Of a stretch of DNA of 64,000 nucleotides, positions 22,864 through 32,299 are shown one piece after another (position 1 is the first letter of the stretch; each line of letters opens with the position of its first letter). The stretch covers positions 1,938,501 to 2,002,500 of the forward strand of contig NZ_CP014264.1 of assembly GCF_001553685.1 (NCBI RefSeq). The letters are read 5' to 3'. The notes beneath the pieces were generated by a model that saw only the letters and a list, made by a program, of their open reading frames with translations, was not told the DNA's origin and ran no database searches. The translations under genes and the position numbers were made by a program. The stretch is from Streptococcus sp. oral taxon 431 (GTDB lineage: Bacteria; Bacillota; Bacilli; Lactobacillales; Streptococcaceae).

Positions 22864-23790
22864 GTGAAATCTATTAAACGTTTTGCACTCTCGGCTATGG
22901 GAGTGGCTATGCTATTAGTCTTGGCAGGTTGCGTTCAGATCGATAAAGCAACAGGTAAGCCAATTGGTCCCGTTTGGGATTTCTTGGGTGCTCCAATGGG
23001 AGAAGCTATCAAATACTTCGCTAATGATCAAGGTCTCGGTTTCGGTGTTGGGATTATCATCGTAACCATTATCGTTCGCTTGATTATCCTTCCACTTGGT
23101 ATCTACCAATCATGGAAAGCAACGCTTCACTCTGAAAAGATGAATGCTCTCAAGCACGTCCTTGAACCACATCAGACTCGCCTGAAAGAAGCAACAACTC
23201 AAGAAGAAAAACTAGAAGCTCAACAAGCTCTCTTTGCTGCTCAAAAAGAGCACGGCATCAGCATGTTTGGCGGCGTGGGATGTTTCCCTATCCTCATTCA
23301 AATGCCTTTCTTCTCTGCTATCTACTTTGCTGCCCAACATACTGAAGGAGTTGCCCAAGCAAGCTACCTAGGAATTCCTCTAGGCTCACCTAGTATGATT
23401 TTGGTTGCCTTTGCTGGTATCCTTTACTATCTTCAATCACTCCTTTCTTTACATGGAGTTGAGGATGAAACTCAAAGAGAACAGATCAAGAAGATGCTCT
23501 ATATGAGCCCTCTCATGATTGTCGTGTTCTCTGTCTTCTCACCAGCCAGCGTTACACTTTACTGGGTTGTCGGTGGTTTCATGATGATACTTCAACAATT
23601 CATCATCAACTACATCGTTCGTCCAAAACTTCGTAAAAAAGTACGCGAAGAATTTGCTAAGAATCCACCAAAAGCAAGCAAAACTTCAAGCAATCGTAAA
23701 GATGTAACCCCTGAACCAGCAACAGCTATCACAACTTCTAACAAGAAGAAAAACAAAAAACGCAATGCTGGAAAACAACATTCTAGATAA
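22864..23790 (+). CDS. yidC: Membrane protein insertase YidC/OxaA lipoprotein
   Basis: Inserts and folds membrane proteins with or without SecYEG. 308 aa with a lipoprotein signal ending in VLAGC (Cys23), five membrane helices, the family region CFPILIQMPFFSAIY, and a basic tail (KKKNKKRNAGKQ) that can contact ribosomes, a feature of YidC2-type paralogues. The start codon is GTG, preceded by GAAGGAA. Gram-positives usually have two copies; only this one is in the window. Confidence 0.93.
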   Translation: MKSIKRFALSAMGVAMLLVLAGCVQIDKATGKPIGPVWDFLGAPMGEAIKYFANDQGLGFGVGIIIVTIIVRLIILPLGIYQSWKATLHSEKMNALKHVLEPHQTRLKEATTQEEKLEAQQALFAAQKEHGISMFGGVGCFPILIQMPFFSAIYFAAQHTEGVAQASYLGIPLGSPSMILVAFAGILYYLQSLLSLHGVEDETQREQIKKMLYMSPLMIVVFSVFSPASVTLYWVVGGFMMILQQFIINYIVRPKLRKKVREEFAKNPPKASKTSSNRKDVTPEPATAITTSNKKKNKKRNAGKQHSR

Positions 23791-23798
23791 AAAATAAA

Positions 23799-23827
23799 AG
23801 GCTTAGCTAGATTGCTAAGTCTTTTTT
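23799..23827 (+). terminator. yidC terminator
   Basis: Hairpin AGGCTTAGC-tagatt-GCTAAGTCTT with a run of Ts on the plus strand. Confidence 0.85.
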
Positions 23828-23830
23828 GCA

Positions 23831-23862
23831 TTATAAAAGCCCGATGTTTCCATCAGGCTTCT
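23831..23862 (-). terminator. pflA terminator
   Basis: Hairpin AAGCCTGATG-gaaa-CATCGGGCTT with TTTTAT following on the minus strand, adjacent to and convergent with the yidC terminator. Confidence 0.85.
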
Positions 23863-23864
23863 TT

Positions 23865-24659
23865 TTATCCATGTACACGTTTCATGTAATCTTGATAGCT
23901 TTCTGTATCCATCAATTCCTTAGCATTCTTGACGCGATCTGCTGTTGGAGGTTTAACTCCTTCAAGGGAATATGGAATCCCAAGTTCACGCCATTTGAAC
24001 TCACCCATAGTGTGATAAGGCAAGATTTCAAACTTATCAACATTTTTGAGAGTTTTTACAAACTTACCAAGTTCAATCAAATCTTCATCGCGGTCTGTCA
24101 ATCCAGGTACAAGAACGTGACGAATCCAAACAGGTTTACCGATTTCTGACAAGTACTGAGCACAAGCCAAGATGTTTTTATTAGTTTGACTGGTTACAAT
24201 CTTGTGTTGTGCTTCGTTAATTTCCTTGATATCAAGGAGAACCAAGTCTGTCACTGCCATTAACTTGTTGAACTTTTCTAGATAGCGTGGTTTGTTACGG
24301 AATGGAAGGGCACAAGTATCCAAGGTACAGTGGATACCCTTTTCTTTTGCCTTGGTAAAGAGGGCAATCAAGAAATCAATCTGCAAGAGGGCTTCTCCTC
24401 CGCTGACTGTAATACCTCCCTTGTCTCCCCAGAAACCACGATAACGAAGCGCTTCTTCTAGAACATCATCTACTGTTCGTACACGAGATTTATTGGTTTC
24501 CATAGCCCAAGTATCAGGGTTATGGCAGTATTGGCAACGCATCTGACAGCCTTGCAAAAAGACAATAAAACGAATTCCAGGGCCATCTACCGCCCCAAAA
24601 CTCTCTGTCGAATGCACCATTCCTGTCACTTGTCCATAGTCAATTATTTCCTCAGACAT
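23865..24659 (-). CDS. pflA: Pyruvate formate-lyase-activating enzyme
   Basis: Radical-SAM enzyme that installs the glycyl radical on pyruvate formate-lyase, required for anaerobic mixed-acid fermentation. 264 aa with the CxxxCxxC cluster motif CQMRCQYC (38-45), the GGE motif VSGGEALL and DTCALPFRNKPRY. Its pfl partner is not in the window, as usual for streptococci. A cre-like site lies at the predicted transcription start, in line with control by sugar supply. Confidence 0.93.
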   Translation of the reverse strand: MSEEIIDYGQVTGMVHSTESFGAVDGPGIRFIVFLQGCQMRCQYCHNPDTWAMETNKSRVRTVDDVLEEALRYRGFWGDKGGITVSGGEALLQIDFLIALFTKAKEKGIHCTLDTCALPFRNKPRYLEKFNKLMAVTDLVLLDIKEINEAQHKIVTSQTNKNILACAQYLSEIGKPVWIRHVLVPGLTDRDEDLIELGKFVKTLKNVDKFEILPYHTMGEFKWRELGIPYSLEGVKPPTADRVKNAKELMDTESYQDYMKRVHG

Positions 24660-24672
24660 ATCGTTACCTTCC

Positions 24673-24700
24673 TTGAAAACGTTTTATAGTCTTTATTATA
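24673..24700 (-). promoter_or_regulatory. pflA -10 box and cre-like site
   Basis: TATAAT on minus (24700-24695) is followed by a cre-like TTGAAAACGTTTTAT (24687-24673; one consensus position missing). The cre would overlap or lie just after the transcription start. CcpA control is inferred. Confidence 0.5.
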
Positions 24701-24792
24701 CCATGACTGAAAAGAAAAACCACAGATTTTGCCTATTTTTTAGAAAACAATCTGTTTTTCACTTTCAACTTTCATGATTTTCAAAATATTTA

Positions 24793-26046
24793 TTAATCCT
24801 TGTCAAAATCAAACCCATAGAGAGTCGCAAAATAATCCTCTGGTCGCTCTGCTCGGCGGATCAAGCGTGCTCCACCGTCCTCTGTATAGAGAATTTCTGC
24901 CGAACGAAGCTTGGCATTGTACTGGTAGCCCATAGAGAAGCCATGCGCACCTGTATCATGAATGACTAACAAATCACCAATTTCTGTTTGAGGTAGTTCA
25001 CGATTAACTGCAAACTTATCGTTGTTTTCACAAAGAGAACCAACAACATCAACTACTTCAGTCTGACCATCAGGATGCATCATATTAGTAATGTGGTGAT
25101 AAGCACCATACATAGCTGGTCTCATAAGATTGACAGCTGACGCATCTACTCCTAGATAAGTACGGTAGGTTTTCTTTTTATGAGTTACTTTTGTGACTAG
25201 AATTCCATGAGGTGCCAACATAAAGCGACCAAGTTCTGTAAAAATCTTAACCTGATCAAGGCCTGCTGGTGTGAGGACTTCTTCATAAACCTGACGAACT
25301 CCCTCTCCAATCAAAGCGATGTCATTAGGCTCTTGATCTGGGCGATAGTTGACCCCGATACCACCAGAAAGATTGATAAAGTCCAGTGAAATATCTAACT
25401 TTTCCTTGATTTCTACTGCCAATTCAAAAAGCTGACGTGCTAATTCTGGATAGTAGAGATGGGTCACTGTATTGGAAGCTAGGAAGGAATGAATCCCAAA
25501 GGTTTTAGCTTCCTTTTCTTTCAAGATTGCAAAGGCTTCAAAAAGCTGTTCCTTAGTCATCCCGAACTTAGCTTCACCAGGATTATCCATAATGTCCGTA
25601 CCCAGTTCAAATACGCCACCAGGATTGTAACGGCAAGAGATGATTTCTGGGATACCTGCTGCACGTTCCAAATGCTCGATATCTTCAAAGGCATCTAAAT
25701 TAATCGTCGCACCTAATTCACGGGCATAGGCATATTCTCTATCTGGAGTATTATTAGATGAGAACATCATATCGGAACCTGCAAATCCTAGTTTATGACT
25801 CATTAAGAGTTCGACATAACTAGAACAATCCACTCCACACCCTTCTTCTTGTAAGATTTTCAAAATAGCTGGGGTTGGGGTCGCTTTAACTGCGAAGTAT
25901 TCTTTAAAGCCCTTATTCCAAGAAAAGGCCTTGTTTACTGCGCGTGCTTTCTCGCGAATCCCTTTTTCATCGTAAAGATGGAATGGGGTTGGAAACTCCT
26001 CAACAATCTTTTCTAAGGCATCACGTTTAATAAATGGTGTTTTCAT
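24793..26046 (-). CDS. lysA: Diaminopimelate decarboxylase family protein
   Basis: PLP-dependent decarboxylase making L-lysine from meso-diaminopimelate (417 aa, fold type III). The PLP lysine is in YFAVKATPTPAIL, the phosphate loop in FINLSGGIGVNY, and the C-terminal active-site segment is VGSLCENNDKF. Mitis-group streptococci put lysine into peptidoglycan, so the product serves both wall and protein. A related carboxynorspermidine or ornithine decarboxylase is less likely. Flanked by the purR terminator, so it has its own promoter. Confidence 0.88.
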   Translation of the reverse strand: MKTPFIKRDALEKIVEEFPTPFHLYDEKGIREKARAVNKAFSWNKGFKEYFAVKATPTPAILKILQEEGCGVDCSSYVELLMSHKLGFAGSDMMFSSNNTPDREYAYARELGATINLDAFEDIEHLERAAGIPEIISCRYNPGGVFELGTDIMDNPGEAKFGMTKEQLFEAFAILKEKEAKTFGIHSFLASNTVTHLYYPELARQLFELAVEIKEKLDISLDFINLSGGIGVNYRPDQEPNDIALIGEGVRQVYEEVLTPAGLDQVKIFTELGRFMLAPHGILVTKVTHKKKTYRTYLGVDASAVNLMRPAMYGAYHHITNMMHPDGQTEVVDVVGSLCENNDKFAVNRELPQTEIGDLLVIHDTGAHGFSMGYQYNAKLRSAEILYTEDGGARLIRRAERPEDYFATLYGFDFDKD

Positions 26047-26073
26047 AGGACTCCTTCATATTCATTATCAAAG

Positions 26074-26101
26074 AAAGGCTGGGACGAAAGTTCCAACCTT
26101 T
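26074..26101 (-). terminator. purR terminator
   Basis: Strong hairpin AAAGGTTGGAAC-tttc-GTCCCAGCCTTT (GU pairs inside), followed by CTTTCTTT, between purR and lysA. Confidence 0.8.
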
Positions 26102-26118
26102 GTATTTCAAGTCAATTC

Positions 26119-26943
26119 TTATTTTTCTGTATCGAAGATATTTCCAACTTCAACAGCAATTTGTTGGTTCTTCACATCAATATTTGTGACTCTCAAGAGT
26201 GACTTGTAGTCGAACTGTTGTTCACGGTCTTCCTGTGCATTATCAGCAAAGACAGCTACACCAGCCAACTCTGAATCAAACTCAGACAAGAGGCTAATCA
26301 TCCCGTTAATGGTTCCTCCACCCTTCAAGAAGTCATCGACGATTAAGACACGACTTCCTGCTTTGAGGCTACGTTTTGAAAGGAACATCTTTTCGATACG
26401 GTCACTAGAACCTGAAACATAGTTGACACTAACAGTTGAACCCTCAGTAATTTTCAAGTCGCGACGGACAATAACAAAAGGTACGTTGAGGACATTTGCC
26501 ACTGCATTTGCAAGCGGAACCCCTTTGGTCGCCACCGTCATAACAGCATCAATCTTCTGATCCATGAAGCTCTTAGCAATAATGCGACCAATATTTTTCA
26601 AAATGGACGGTGTGCTGAGCAGATCCGATAGATAAATGTAGCCACCTGGAAGGATACGGTCGCTTTCTGAGAGCTTTTCACGCAACTCATCAATAATAGC
26701 TTTAGAATCTTGGGTAGAAATAGATGGTGTAAAAATAACTCCTCCACCTGCACCTGTCACTGTTTGGATATGACCAATTTCGATCTCTTCAAAAGCACGT
26801 TTGATGATGACGATATCTTCTGAAATAGAAGACTTGGCAGATTCATACTTTTCTGCAAAGGTGTTGAGACTGGTTAATTTGTATGGATTGTTGATCAAGT
26901 AATTGGAAATAACAACCATCCGATCACTTCTTCTTAATTTCAT
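26119..26943 (-). CDS. purR: Pur operon regulator PurR
   Basis: Transcription regulator of purine biosynthesis genes that senses PRPP (274 aa). A winged helix-turn-helix at about residues 1-75 (RRSDRMVVISNYLINNPYKL) is joined to a phosphoribosyltransferase-like domain with the PRPP loop VLIVDDFLKGGGT near residue 201. This matches the B. subtilis/lactococcal PurR family. Single-gene unit. Confidence 0.93.
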   Translation of the reverse strand: MKLRRSDRMVVISNYLINNPYKLTSLNTFAEKYESAKSSISEDIVIIKRAFEEIEIGHIQTVTGAGGGVIFTPSISTQDSKAIIDELREKLSESDRILPGGYIYLSDLLSTPSILKNIGRIIAKSFMDQKIDAVMTVATKGVPLANAVANVLNVPFVIVRRDLKITEGSTVSVNYVSGSSDRIEKMFLSKRSLKAGSRVLIVDDFLKGGGTINGMISLLSEFDSELAGVAVFADNAQEDREQQFDYKSLLRVTNIDVKNQQIAVEVGNIFDTEK

Positions 26944-27046
26944 TATGCATTTACCATTCTTTTTTATTTAGTCTTTTTCTCATTATATCACACTAGAGTT
27001 AAAAAAACGAACTTTATTACCTAAATAAAGCTCATTTTTTTAGTTT

Positions 27047-27988
27047 CTAGTCTAATTTTGGCTTATAAAAGGAACGATTGTCCATGGCAAAGACCTTATT
27101 GGTCATTTCTCCCTCATCAACAAGAGCGAGAGCCGTTGACATCATCATCATACTTGCGTCCAGATTGTCTATCATGTGAATAATCTCTGCCTCCATAATG
27201 CGTGGACGAACAGGGCTTCCGTACTCAAGGAGACCATGGTGACTGAGAATGACATGACGAAGAAGGACAACCTCTTCTTTGGTATCATCGATTCCAAGCT
27301 CCATAACTGCTTTTGTGATTTCACTGTCAATCAAAGCAATGTGCCCTAAAAGATTTCCTCTTACTGTGTACTCAGTTTGGTCAGGACCTGTCAACTCGAT
27401 GACCTTGGCTAAATCATGGAGCATGATTCCTGCATAAAGTAAACTTTTATTGAGCTGAGGATAAATATCTGCAATTGCTTCTGCCAAACGAACCATGGTT
27501 GCTGTATGGTAGGCCAGGCCTGTTTCAAAGGCATGATGGTTGGTCTTAGCAGCTGGATAGGAGTAGAATTCCTTGTCATATTTGGTGTAGAGTTTCCGAA
27601 CAATTCGCTGCCAAATCGGATTTTCAATTTTGAAAATCATCTGTGACATATACTCACGAATCTCTTTGGCATCTACTGGAGATTTAACCTTAAAGTCCGC
27701 TGGGTCGTTGGGTTCGCCAGGCTGAGGCAGACGAAGAGTAATTTGATTGACCTGAGGGGTGTTATTATACACTTCTCTTCGTCCTTGCATATGGACTACT
27801 TTTCCTGCTGTAAATGCTGCAACGTTATGCGGTTGAGCATCCCAAAGTTTGCCTTCGATTTCCCCACTATCATCTTGGAAGGTAAAGGCTAGGTAGTTTT
27901 TCCCAGCTCGGGTTTGTCTAAGATCAGCTGACTTGATTAGGTAAAAACCTTCAAAATGCTCATCTTTCTTCATGTGACTAATCTTCAT
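27047..27988 (-). CDS. yhaM: 3'-5' exoribonuclease YhaM family (CBF1)
   Basis: 313-aa nuclease with an N-terminal OB fold (about residues 20-100) and a C-terminal HD domain (HHAFETGLAYHT, GIMLHDLAKV, ILSHHG) that binds catalytic metals. In B. subtilis YhaM is a 3'-5' exoribonuclease; the streptococcal member is annotated CMP-binding factor 1. I chose MKISHMKKDE, which follows GAGGAAG and overlaps the last codons of rmuC, so it is translationally coupled. Confidence 0.9.
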   Translation of the reverse strand: MKISHMKKDEHFEGFYLIKSADLRQTRAGKNYLAFTFQDDSGEIEGKLWDAQPHNVAAFTAGKVVHMQGRREVYNNTPQVNQITLRLPQPGEPNDPADFKVKSPVDAKEIREYMSQMIFKIENPIWQRIVRKLYTKYDKEFYSYPAAKTNHHAFETGLAYHTATMVRLAEAIADIYPQLNKSLLYAGIMLHDLAKVIELTGPDQTEYTVRGNLLGHIALIDSEITKAVMELGIDDTKEEVVLLRHVILSHHGLLEYGSPVRPRIMEAEIIHMIDNLDASMMMMSTALALVDEGEMTNKVFAMDNRSFYKPKLD

Positions 27989-29234
27989 ATTCTTCCTCAT
28001 CTTCTTGGAACTGGAGTAGATCAAGCGCAGGCTCACCTTCTGATAACTCAATGTGACGGAGCGTCCGCTCGATAGCTGTAGTACGACGATTTAGTAATTC
28101 ATCAATATTGCCAGAGGCATGTTGGAGGTGTTTTTGCGCTTTAACCAAAATACCACCAAACTTGCCAAATTCGGTTTTGACACTAGCAAGGGTTTTACTG
28201 ATATGGTCCGCACTCTTTTGGATATTAAGGGTCTTGAAACCAACCGATAGGGAGTTTAGGAGGGCTGACAAGGTACTTGGTCCTGCAACGATAATCTGCT
28301 CCTCCCGTCTCAACTCATCAAAGAAAATCGGATTACGAACGATTTCTGAATAGAGACCTTCTGTCGGAACAAACAAGACTCCAAAATTGGTTGTCCGAGG
28401 TGGCGCCAGGTACTTACTCTTAATATCCTTAGCAAAACGCTTGACGCTTGCTAGGAGAGACTTACGACAGCGCTCAATCTCGTCCTTGTCACCTGCTTCA
28501 TAGGCTTCTTCCAGACGGTAATAATCTGCCAGTGGAAACTTAGAATCAATCGGTAGATAGACATATTCCTGGTCACCTTGTCCAGGTAACTTGATGGCGT
28601 ATTCCACACGTTCACTAGAGTTTTCAACTGTTGCAAATTCTCGTTCATACTGGGCAGGTGTCATGATATCTTCGATAATCTGTCCCAGTTGTAATTCTCC
28701 TAGAATTCCTCGCGTTTTAGTTCCAGAAAGGACTTTATTAAGCGCACCGACATCTCGCGCCACCGTCTGCATTTCTCCAAGTCCTCGGTTGACAGATTCC
28801 AGTTGCTTGGAAACTGTCTCAAAGGAGGCCTGCAAGCGTGTCTGCAAGGTCTTCTCTAGCTTTTCCTCAACCGTTTGGCGCATCTGTTCCAAGCGTTGCT
28901 CATTTGATTCCTGCAAGGCTTGTAGGCGTTGGTCAGTCTTATCTCTTGTTTGGAGGAGGTTTTCGTTCATCTCCTGACGTACCTGGGTCAGACCTTGGTG
29001 CAACTCGATTCGCACTTCTTGCAAACGGTCACTGACAGCCACTTCTAAGTCCTTTTGATCTAGCTGGCTAGCTTGTCTGGCTTGTTCAAATCGATAATCT
29101 AACTGGTCTGATAGGTTATCTGATTGGTCTTCCAAACTCTTGGTCAGATATTTTTCCTGCTTGTCCTGCCTTTGCCAAATAAGAAAGAGGCCGGCTAGAT
29201 TAGCAACTAATAAAACAACAAGTAAACTTTCCAT
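27978..29234 (-). CDS. rmuC: DNA recombination protein RmuC
   Basis: Membrane-anchored PD-(D/E)XK-type nuclease family protein linked to limiting DNA inversions and phage-genome restriction (418 aa). N-terminal helix (SLLVVLLVANLAGLFLIW), a long Gln/Glu-rich coiled coil (about 25-160), then the nuclease domain with YVYLPIDSKFPLADYYRL and FVPTEGLYSEI. Start MESLLVV follows GGAGG and lies just after the thiN stop. Middle of a thiN-rmuC-yhaM run. Confidence 0.9.
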   Translation of the reverse strand: MESLLVVLLVANLAGLFLIWQRQDKQEKYLTKSLEDQSDNLSDQLDYRFEQARQASQLDQKDLEVAVSDRLQEVRIELHQGLTQVRQEMNENLLQTRDKTDQRLQALQESNEQRLEQMRQTVEEKLEKTLQTRLQASFETVSKQLESVNRGLGEMQTVARDVGALNKVLSGTKTRGILGELQLGQIIEDIMTPAQYEREFATVENSSERVEYAIKLPGQGDQEYVYLPIDSKFPLADYYRLEEAYEAGDKDEIERCRKSLLASVKRFAKDIKSKYLAPPRTTNFGVLFVPTEGLYSEIVRNPIFFDELRREEQIIVAGPSTLSALLNSLSVGFKTLNIQKSADHISKTLASVKTEFGKFGGILVKAQKHLQHASGNIDELLNRRTTAIERTLRHIELSEGEPALDLLQFQEDEEEYED

Positions 29235-29235
29235 C

Positions 29236-29901
29236 CTACCTCCTGTCTTTGCTATGCAAGACAACCACATAGCCATCTGGGCAAGTCACCAAAACTTCCC
29301 TATCTATATATTCGTTAGAAGCATAAACTTTCTTAAAGAAAAAATTTTTCTCTGTCAACTCATACTTGGCACCGATAATGGTCAACTGACTATCCCGAAC
29401 CGGCATAAAGGCCAGATAATCATAGTCCGAACGTGGTTCAAGTTGACTGGTCCCTTCTGGGCAATAGCTAATCAAGTTTTGCCCATCCTCAATCTCTATT
29501 TGACGCATATAGGGCGCCAATTTAGGATTGCTAGGCAGAAAGACATTGGCCAGCATATGGTCGATGCGACCACCTAGGGCGCCAAAAATGGTCACCTGAG
29601 CCTGAGGATTTTTTTCAAAAATCGTTAACAGTGCTAGTTCCAGATCGGTATCATCCTTCTCTGGCTGAGCTTGGACAAAATGCTGGGCATGTTCTTGAAT
29701 CAACTGACGTTCTTCTTCAGTCACAGAATCAAAATCCCCAACTGCAAGAGCAAGAGGAAGTTTTTCCTCCAGTACCCAGAGTGAGCCTCGATCCACACCG
29801 ACAAAACAGTCAAAATCTGTCCGGTAGTGACCGCGGTCTCCCCCTGCAAAAACTGCAACTTTAGTCCAGTTGATTTCTGAGAGCTTGCACTCGTTCATTG
29901 A
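29236..29901 (-). CDS. thiN: Thiamine pyrophosphokinase
   Basis: Converts thiamine to thiamine diphosphate with ATP (221 aa with this start). Conserved segments: VAVFAGGDRGHY, VGVDRGSLW, LAVGDFDSV, PEKDDTDLELAL and GALGGRIDHMLANVF. I chose MNECKLSE because it has GGGAGATG upstream, although it overlaps rpe by 41 nt; the true start could be a few codons later near WTKVAVF. The position after rsgA-rpe is the usual Firmicute arrangement. Confidence 0.88.
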   Translation of the reverse strand, partial: SMNECKLSEINWTKVAVFAGGDRGHYRTDFDCFVGVDRGSLWVLEEKLPLALAVGDFDSVTEEERQLIQEHAQHFVQAQPEKDDTDLELALLTIFEKNPQAQVTIFGALGGRIDHMLANVFLPSNPKLAPYMRQIEIEDGQNLISYCPEGTSQLEPRSDYDYLAFMPVRDSQLTIIGAKYELTEKNFFFKKVYASNEYIDREVLVTCPDGYVVVLHSKDRR

Positions 29902-30517
29902 CATCTCCCTTAAAGACATAAGACCCCGCTACAAAAACTGTAGCGCCAGCTTCTTTGGCTTGAGCAATGGTTTGGTCATCAATACCACCATCGACTTCGA
30001 TTTCAAAGTTCAAGCCTTTTTCCTCACGAAGGGCCACCAACTCACGAATCTTATCCATGGTTTCAGGCAGAAAAGCTTGCCCACCAAATCCAGGATTAAC
30101 CGTCATGACCAATACTTGGTCAACTAAGTGAAGGACATGTTTAATCGCCTCAACAGGTGTTCCAGGGTTAATGACTACAGAAGGTTTCACTCCCAAAGAA
30201 CGAATCTTTTGAAGAGCGCCATGGATGTGAGGTGTTGCCTCTACGTGAATGCTGATGATATCTGCTCCTGCACGCGCAAAGTCTTCTAAATGGTGTTCAG
30301 GATTTGATACCATCAAGTGGCAGTCAAAGACCATCTTACTATGAGGTCGAAGACTTTCAACTACACCTGCACCAAAGCTGATCTGAGGTACAAAGTGACC
30401 ATCCATGATATCGATATGGGCATATTCTGCCCCAGTTGCTTCTAGGCGTTTAATTTCACGTTCAAAGTTGGCATAATCTGCTGCCAGAATTGACGGAGCA
30501 ATCTTGTATTGAGACAT
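29861..30517 (-). CDS. rpe: Ribulose-phosphate 3-epimerase
   Basis: Pentose-phosphate enzyme interconverting ribulose-5-P and xylulose-5-P (218 aa). TIM barrel with IAPSILAADYANF at the N-terminus, metal ligands in HIDIMDGHFVP, VMTVNPGFGGQAF and VDGGID. Start MSQYKIAPS follows AAGGAG; a longer reading frame upstream overlaps rsgA and lacks conservation. Confidence 0.95.
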   Translation of the reverse strand: MSQYKIAPSILAADYANFEREIKRLEATGAEYAHIDIMDGHFVPQISFGAGVVESLRPHSKMVFDCHLMVSNPEHHLEDFARAGADIISIHVEATPHIHGALQKIRSLGVKPSVVINPGTPVEAIKHVLHLVDQVLVMTVNPGFGGQAFLPETMDKIRELVALREEKGLNFEIEVDGGIDDQTIAQAKEAGATVFVAGSYVFKGDVNERVQALRNQLD

Positions 30518-30527
30518 AGGTTTCTCC

Positions 30528-31406
30528 TTATTTTGGTATTTTTTTGCTGACTTTTTTATAGGTTTCTCTGCGATTTTCAATCTCACTGAGAAATTGCAGA
30601 TAGTTGTCGAAACGGAAGTTTGCAATGATGCCCTCTTCTACTGCTGGTTTCACTGCACAAGATGGCTCATGAGTATGCGTACAAGTACGGAACTTACAAT
30701 CGCGACTGACACTAGCAATCTCTGGAAAGGCTTGGTTCAGCTCTTCAGCACTTGATACTTCATAATCTAGCGACGAAAAACCTGGTGTATCTGCGATTTT
30801 ACCACCATTGAGGTTGTAAAAACTAACAGCTCGAGTAGTATGGCGACCGCGTCCTAGACTGTCTGAGATTTCTCCCGTTTCTAGATTGAGGTCAGGTGCA
30901 ATTTTATTAAGCAGGGTTGACTTTCCAACACCTGTCTGCCCCATGAAGACCGTAACCTTGTCCGTCAACAAAGGCAAGAGTTCCTCTTTACTAGTCACAA
31001 AGTCATATCCGATGGTACGATAGGTCTGCTCGTAAAAATCCAGTTCTCCTCGTTCTTCCAGTAAGTCCATCTTGGAAATATAGACGATAGGATGAATTCC
31101 CTTGTGCTCTAAAAGAACCAAGAACCGATCCAGCAAGTTGCTATTAAAGTCAGGTTCTTTAACGGACATAATGACAACGGCCTGGTCAATATTGACAATG
31201 GGTGGACGAACCAAACTATTTTTTCGTTCATGAATTTCCAAAATATAGCCTTCTGAGTTCTCCTCTGCAGAAAATTCTACCCAATCTCCAACATAGGGTG
31301 TATGGCCTTTTTTACGAAAATTCCCACGCGCGCGTGTTTGATAAACTTGACCATCACTTTCCACATAGTAGAAACCGGCCAATGCTTTAATGATTTGTCC
31401 CTGCAT
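30528..31406 (-). CDS. rsgA: Small ribosomal subunit GTPase RsgA
   Basis: Circularly permuted GTPase that checks late 30S assembly (292 aa). OB domain, then G motifs in the order ISKMD (G4), GQTGVGKST (G1) and DTPGFS (G3), and a C-terminal zinc finger ([14 protein letters not shown]). The ATG is placed 1 nt after the rsmA stop. Transcribed with rsmA, rpe and thiN, grouping ribosome maturation genes. Confidence 0.95.
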   Translation of the reverse strand: MQGQIIKALAGFYYVESDGQVYQTRARGNFRKKGHTPYVGDWVEFSAEENSEGYILEIHERKNSLVRPPIVNIDQAVVIMSVKEPDFNSNLLDRFLVLLEHKGIHPIVYISKMDLLEERGELDFYEQTYRTIGYDFVTSKEELLPLLTDKVTVFMGQTGVGKSTLLNKIAPDLNLETGEISDSLGRGRHTTRAVSFYNLNGGKIADTPGFSSLDYEVSSAEELNQAFPEIASVSRDCKFRTCTHTHEPSCAVKPAVEEGIIANFRFDNYLQFLSEIENRRETYKKVSKKIPK

Positions 31407-31407
31407 C

Positions 31408-32280
31408 TTAGAGTCCTTGTCCTTTAAGCGCATCTGCTAGACTAGCAAATTCTTCTAAGCCAAGAGCTTCACCACGTACAGATGGTGCCAGTCCAGCCTG
31501 GTCCAAAGCCTTTGTCAACTTGTCCTTGACGTCATCAGTCTTCCCAAAGTAACCTGTCAAGTTGTTCCACAAGGTCTTGCGACGATGAGTGAAACTAGCC
31601 TTGGAAACCTTAAAGAAGAAGTTCTCATCTTCGACCGCAACCGCCGGTTCTGGAAGACGTACCATTTTCAGGATAGCTGAGTCCACGTTGGGTGCTGGTA
31701 CAAAGACCGTACGAGGCACGATAAAGGCAACCTTAGCCGTCATATAATACTGAACTGCAATTGACAAGCTACCATAAGCCTTGGTATTTGGTTGAGCAGA
31801 GATACGATCTGCCACTTCTTTTTGCATCATGACCACAAACTCACTAAAAGGAATGCCACTCTCGATTAAGTGCATAAGAATAGGGGTTGTGATATAGTAA
31901 GGCAAGTTTGCTACTACCTTGATTGGTAAATCAGGATTTTTGAAATTCTGGATATGCTGCGCCAAATCAACCTTGAGAATGTCTTCGTTAACTACGGTTA
32001 CATTGTCAAAATCACGCAAGGTATCAGCTAAAATTGGTACCAAGCGGTGGTCAATCTCAAAAGCCATGACTTGAGCTGCACGCTCAGCCAAAAACTCCGT
32101 CAAGGCACCAATACCTGGCCCGATCTCAATGACATTGACCTGGTCATCAATCTCAGCCGTATCCACAATTTTTTGAAGGATATTGGTATCGGTCAAGAAA
32201 TTTTGCCCGAAGGACTTTTTAAAGGTAAAACCGTGACGCTCCAGCACTGCCTTGGTCACGCTATAATCTGCAATTCTCAT
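31408..32280 (-). CDS. rsmA: 16S rRNA dimethyladenosine transferase (KsgA)
   Basis: Dimethylates A1518/A1519 of 16S rRNA; loss gives kasugamycin resistance. 290 aa with SAM-binding [15 protein letters not shown], the catalytic [11 protein letters not shown] motif, and the C-terminal [12 protein letters not shown] segment. It heads the rsmA-rsgA-rpe-thiN-rmuC-yhaM series; genes are separated by only a few bases, so they form one long operon. Confidence 0.95.
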   Translation of the reverse strand: MRIADYSVTKAVLERHGFTFKKSFGQNFLTDTNILQKIVDTAEIDDQVNVIEIGPGIGALTEFLAERAAQVMAFEIDHRLVPILADTLRDFDNVTVVNEDILKVDLAQHIQNFKNPDLPIKVVANLPYYITTPILMHLIESGIPFSEFVVMMQKEVADRISAQPNTKAYGSLSIAVQYYMTAKVAFIVPRTVFVPAPNVDSAILKMVRLPEPAVAVEDENFFFKVSKASFTHRRKTLWNNLTGYFGKTDDVKDKLTKALDQAGLAPSVRGEALGLEEFASLADALKGQGL

Positions 32281-32299
32281 TTATTCTCTTTTCTATTTA

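Noticed and set aside
24660-24792. Possible lysine riboswitch or T-box near lysA
   Set aside because: This 133-bp gap is downstream of lysA and upstream of pflA; the lysA 5' leader (26047-26118) is only 72 nt and is mostly the purR terminator.
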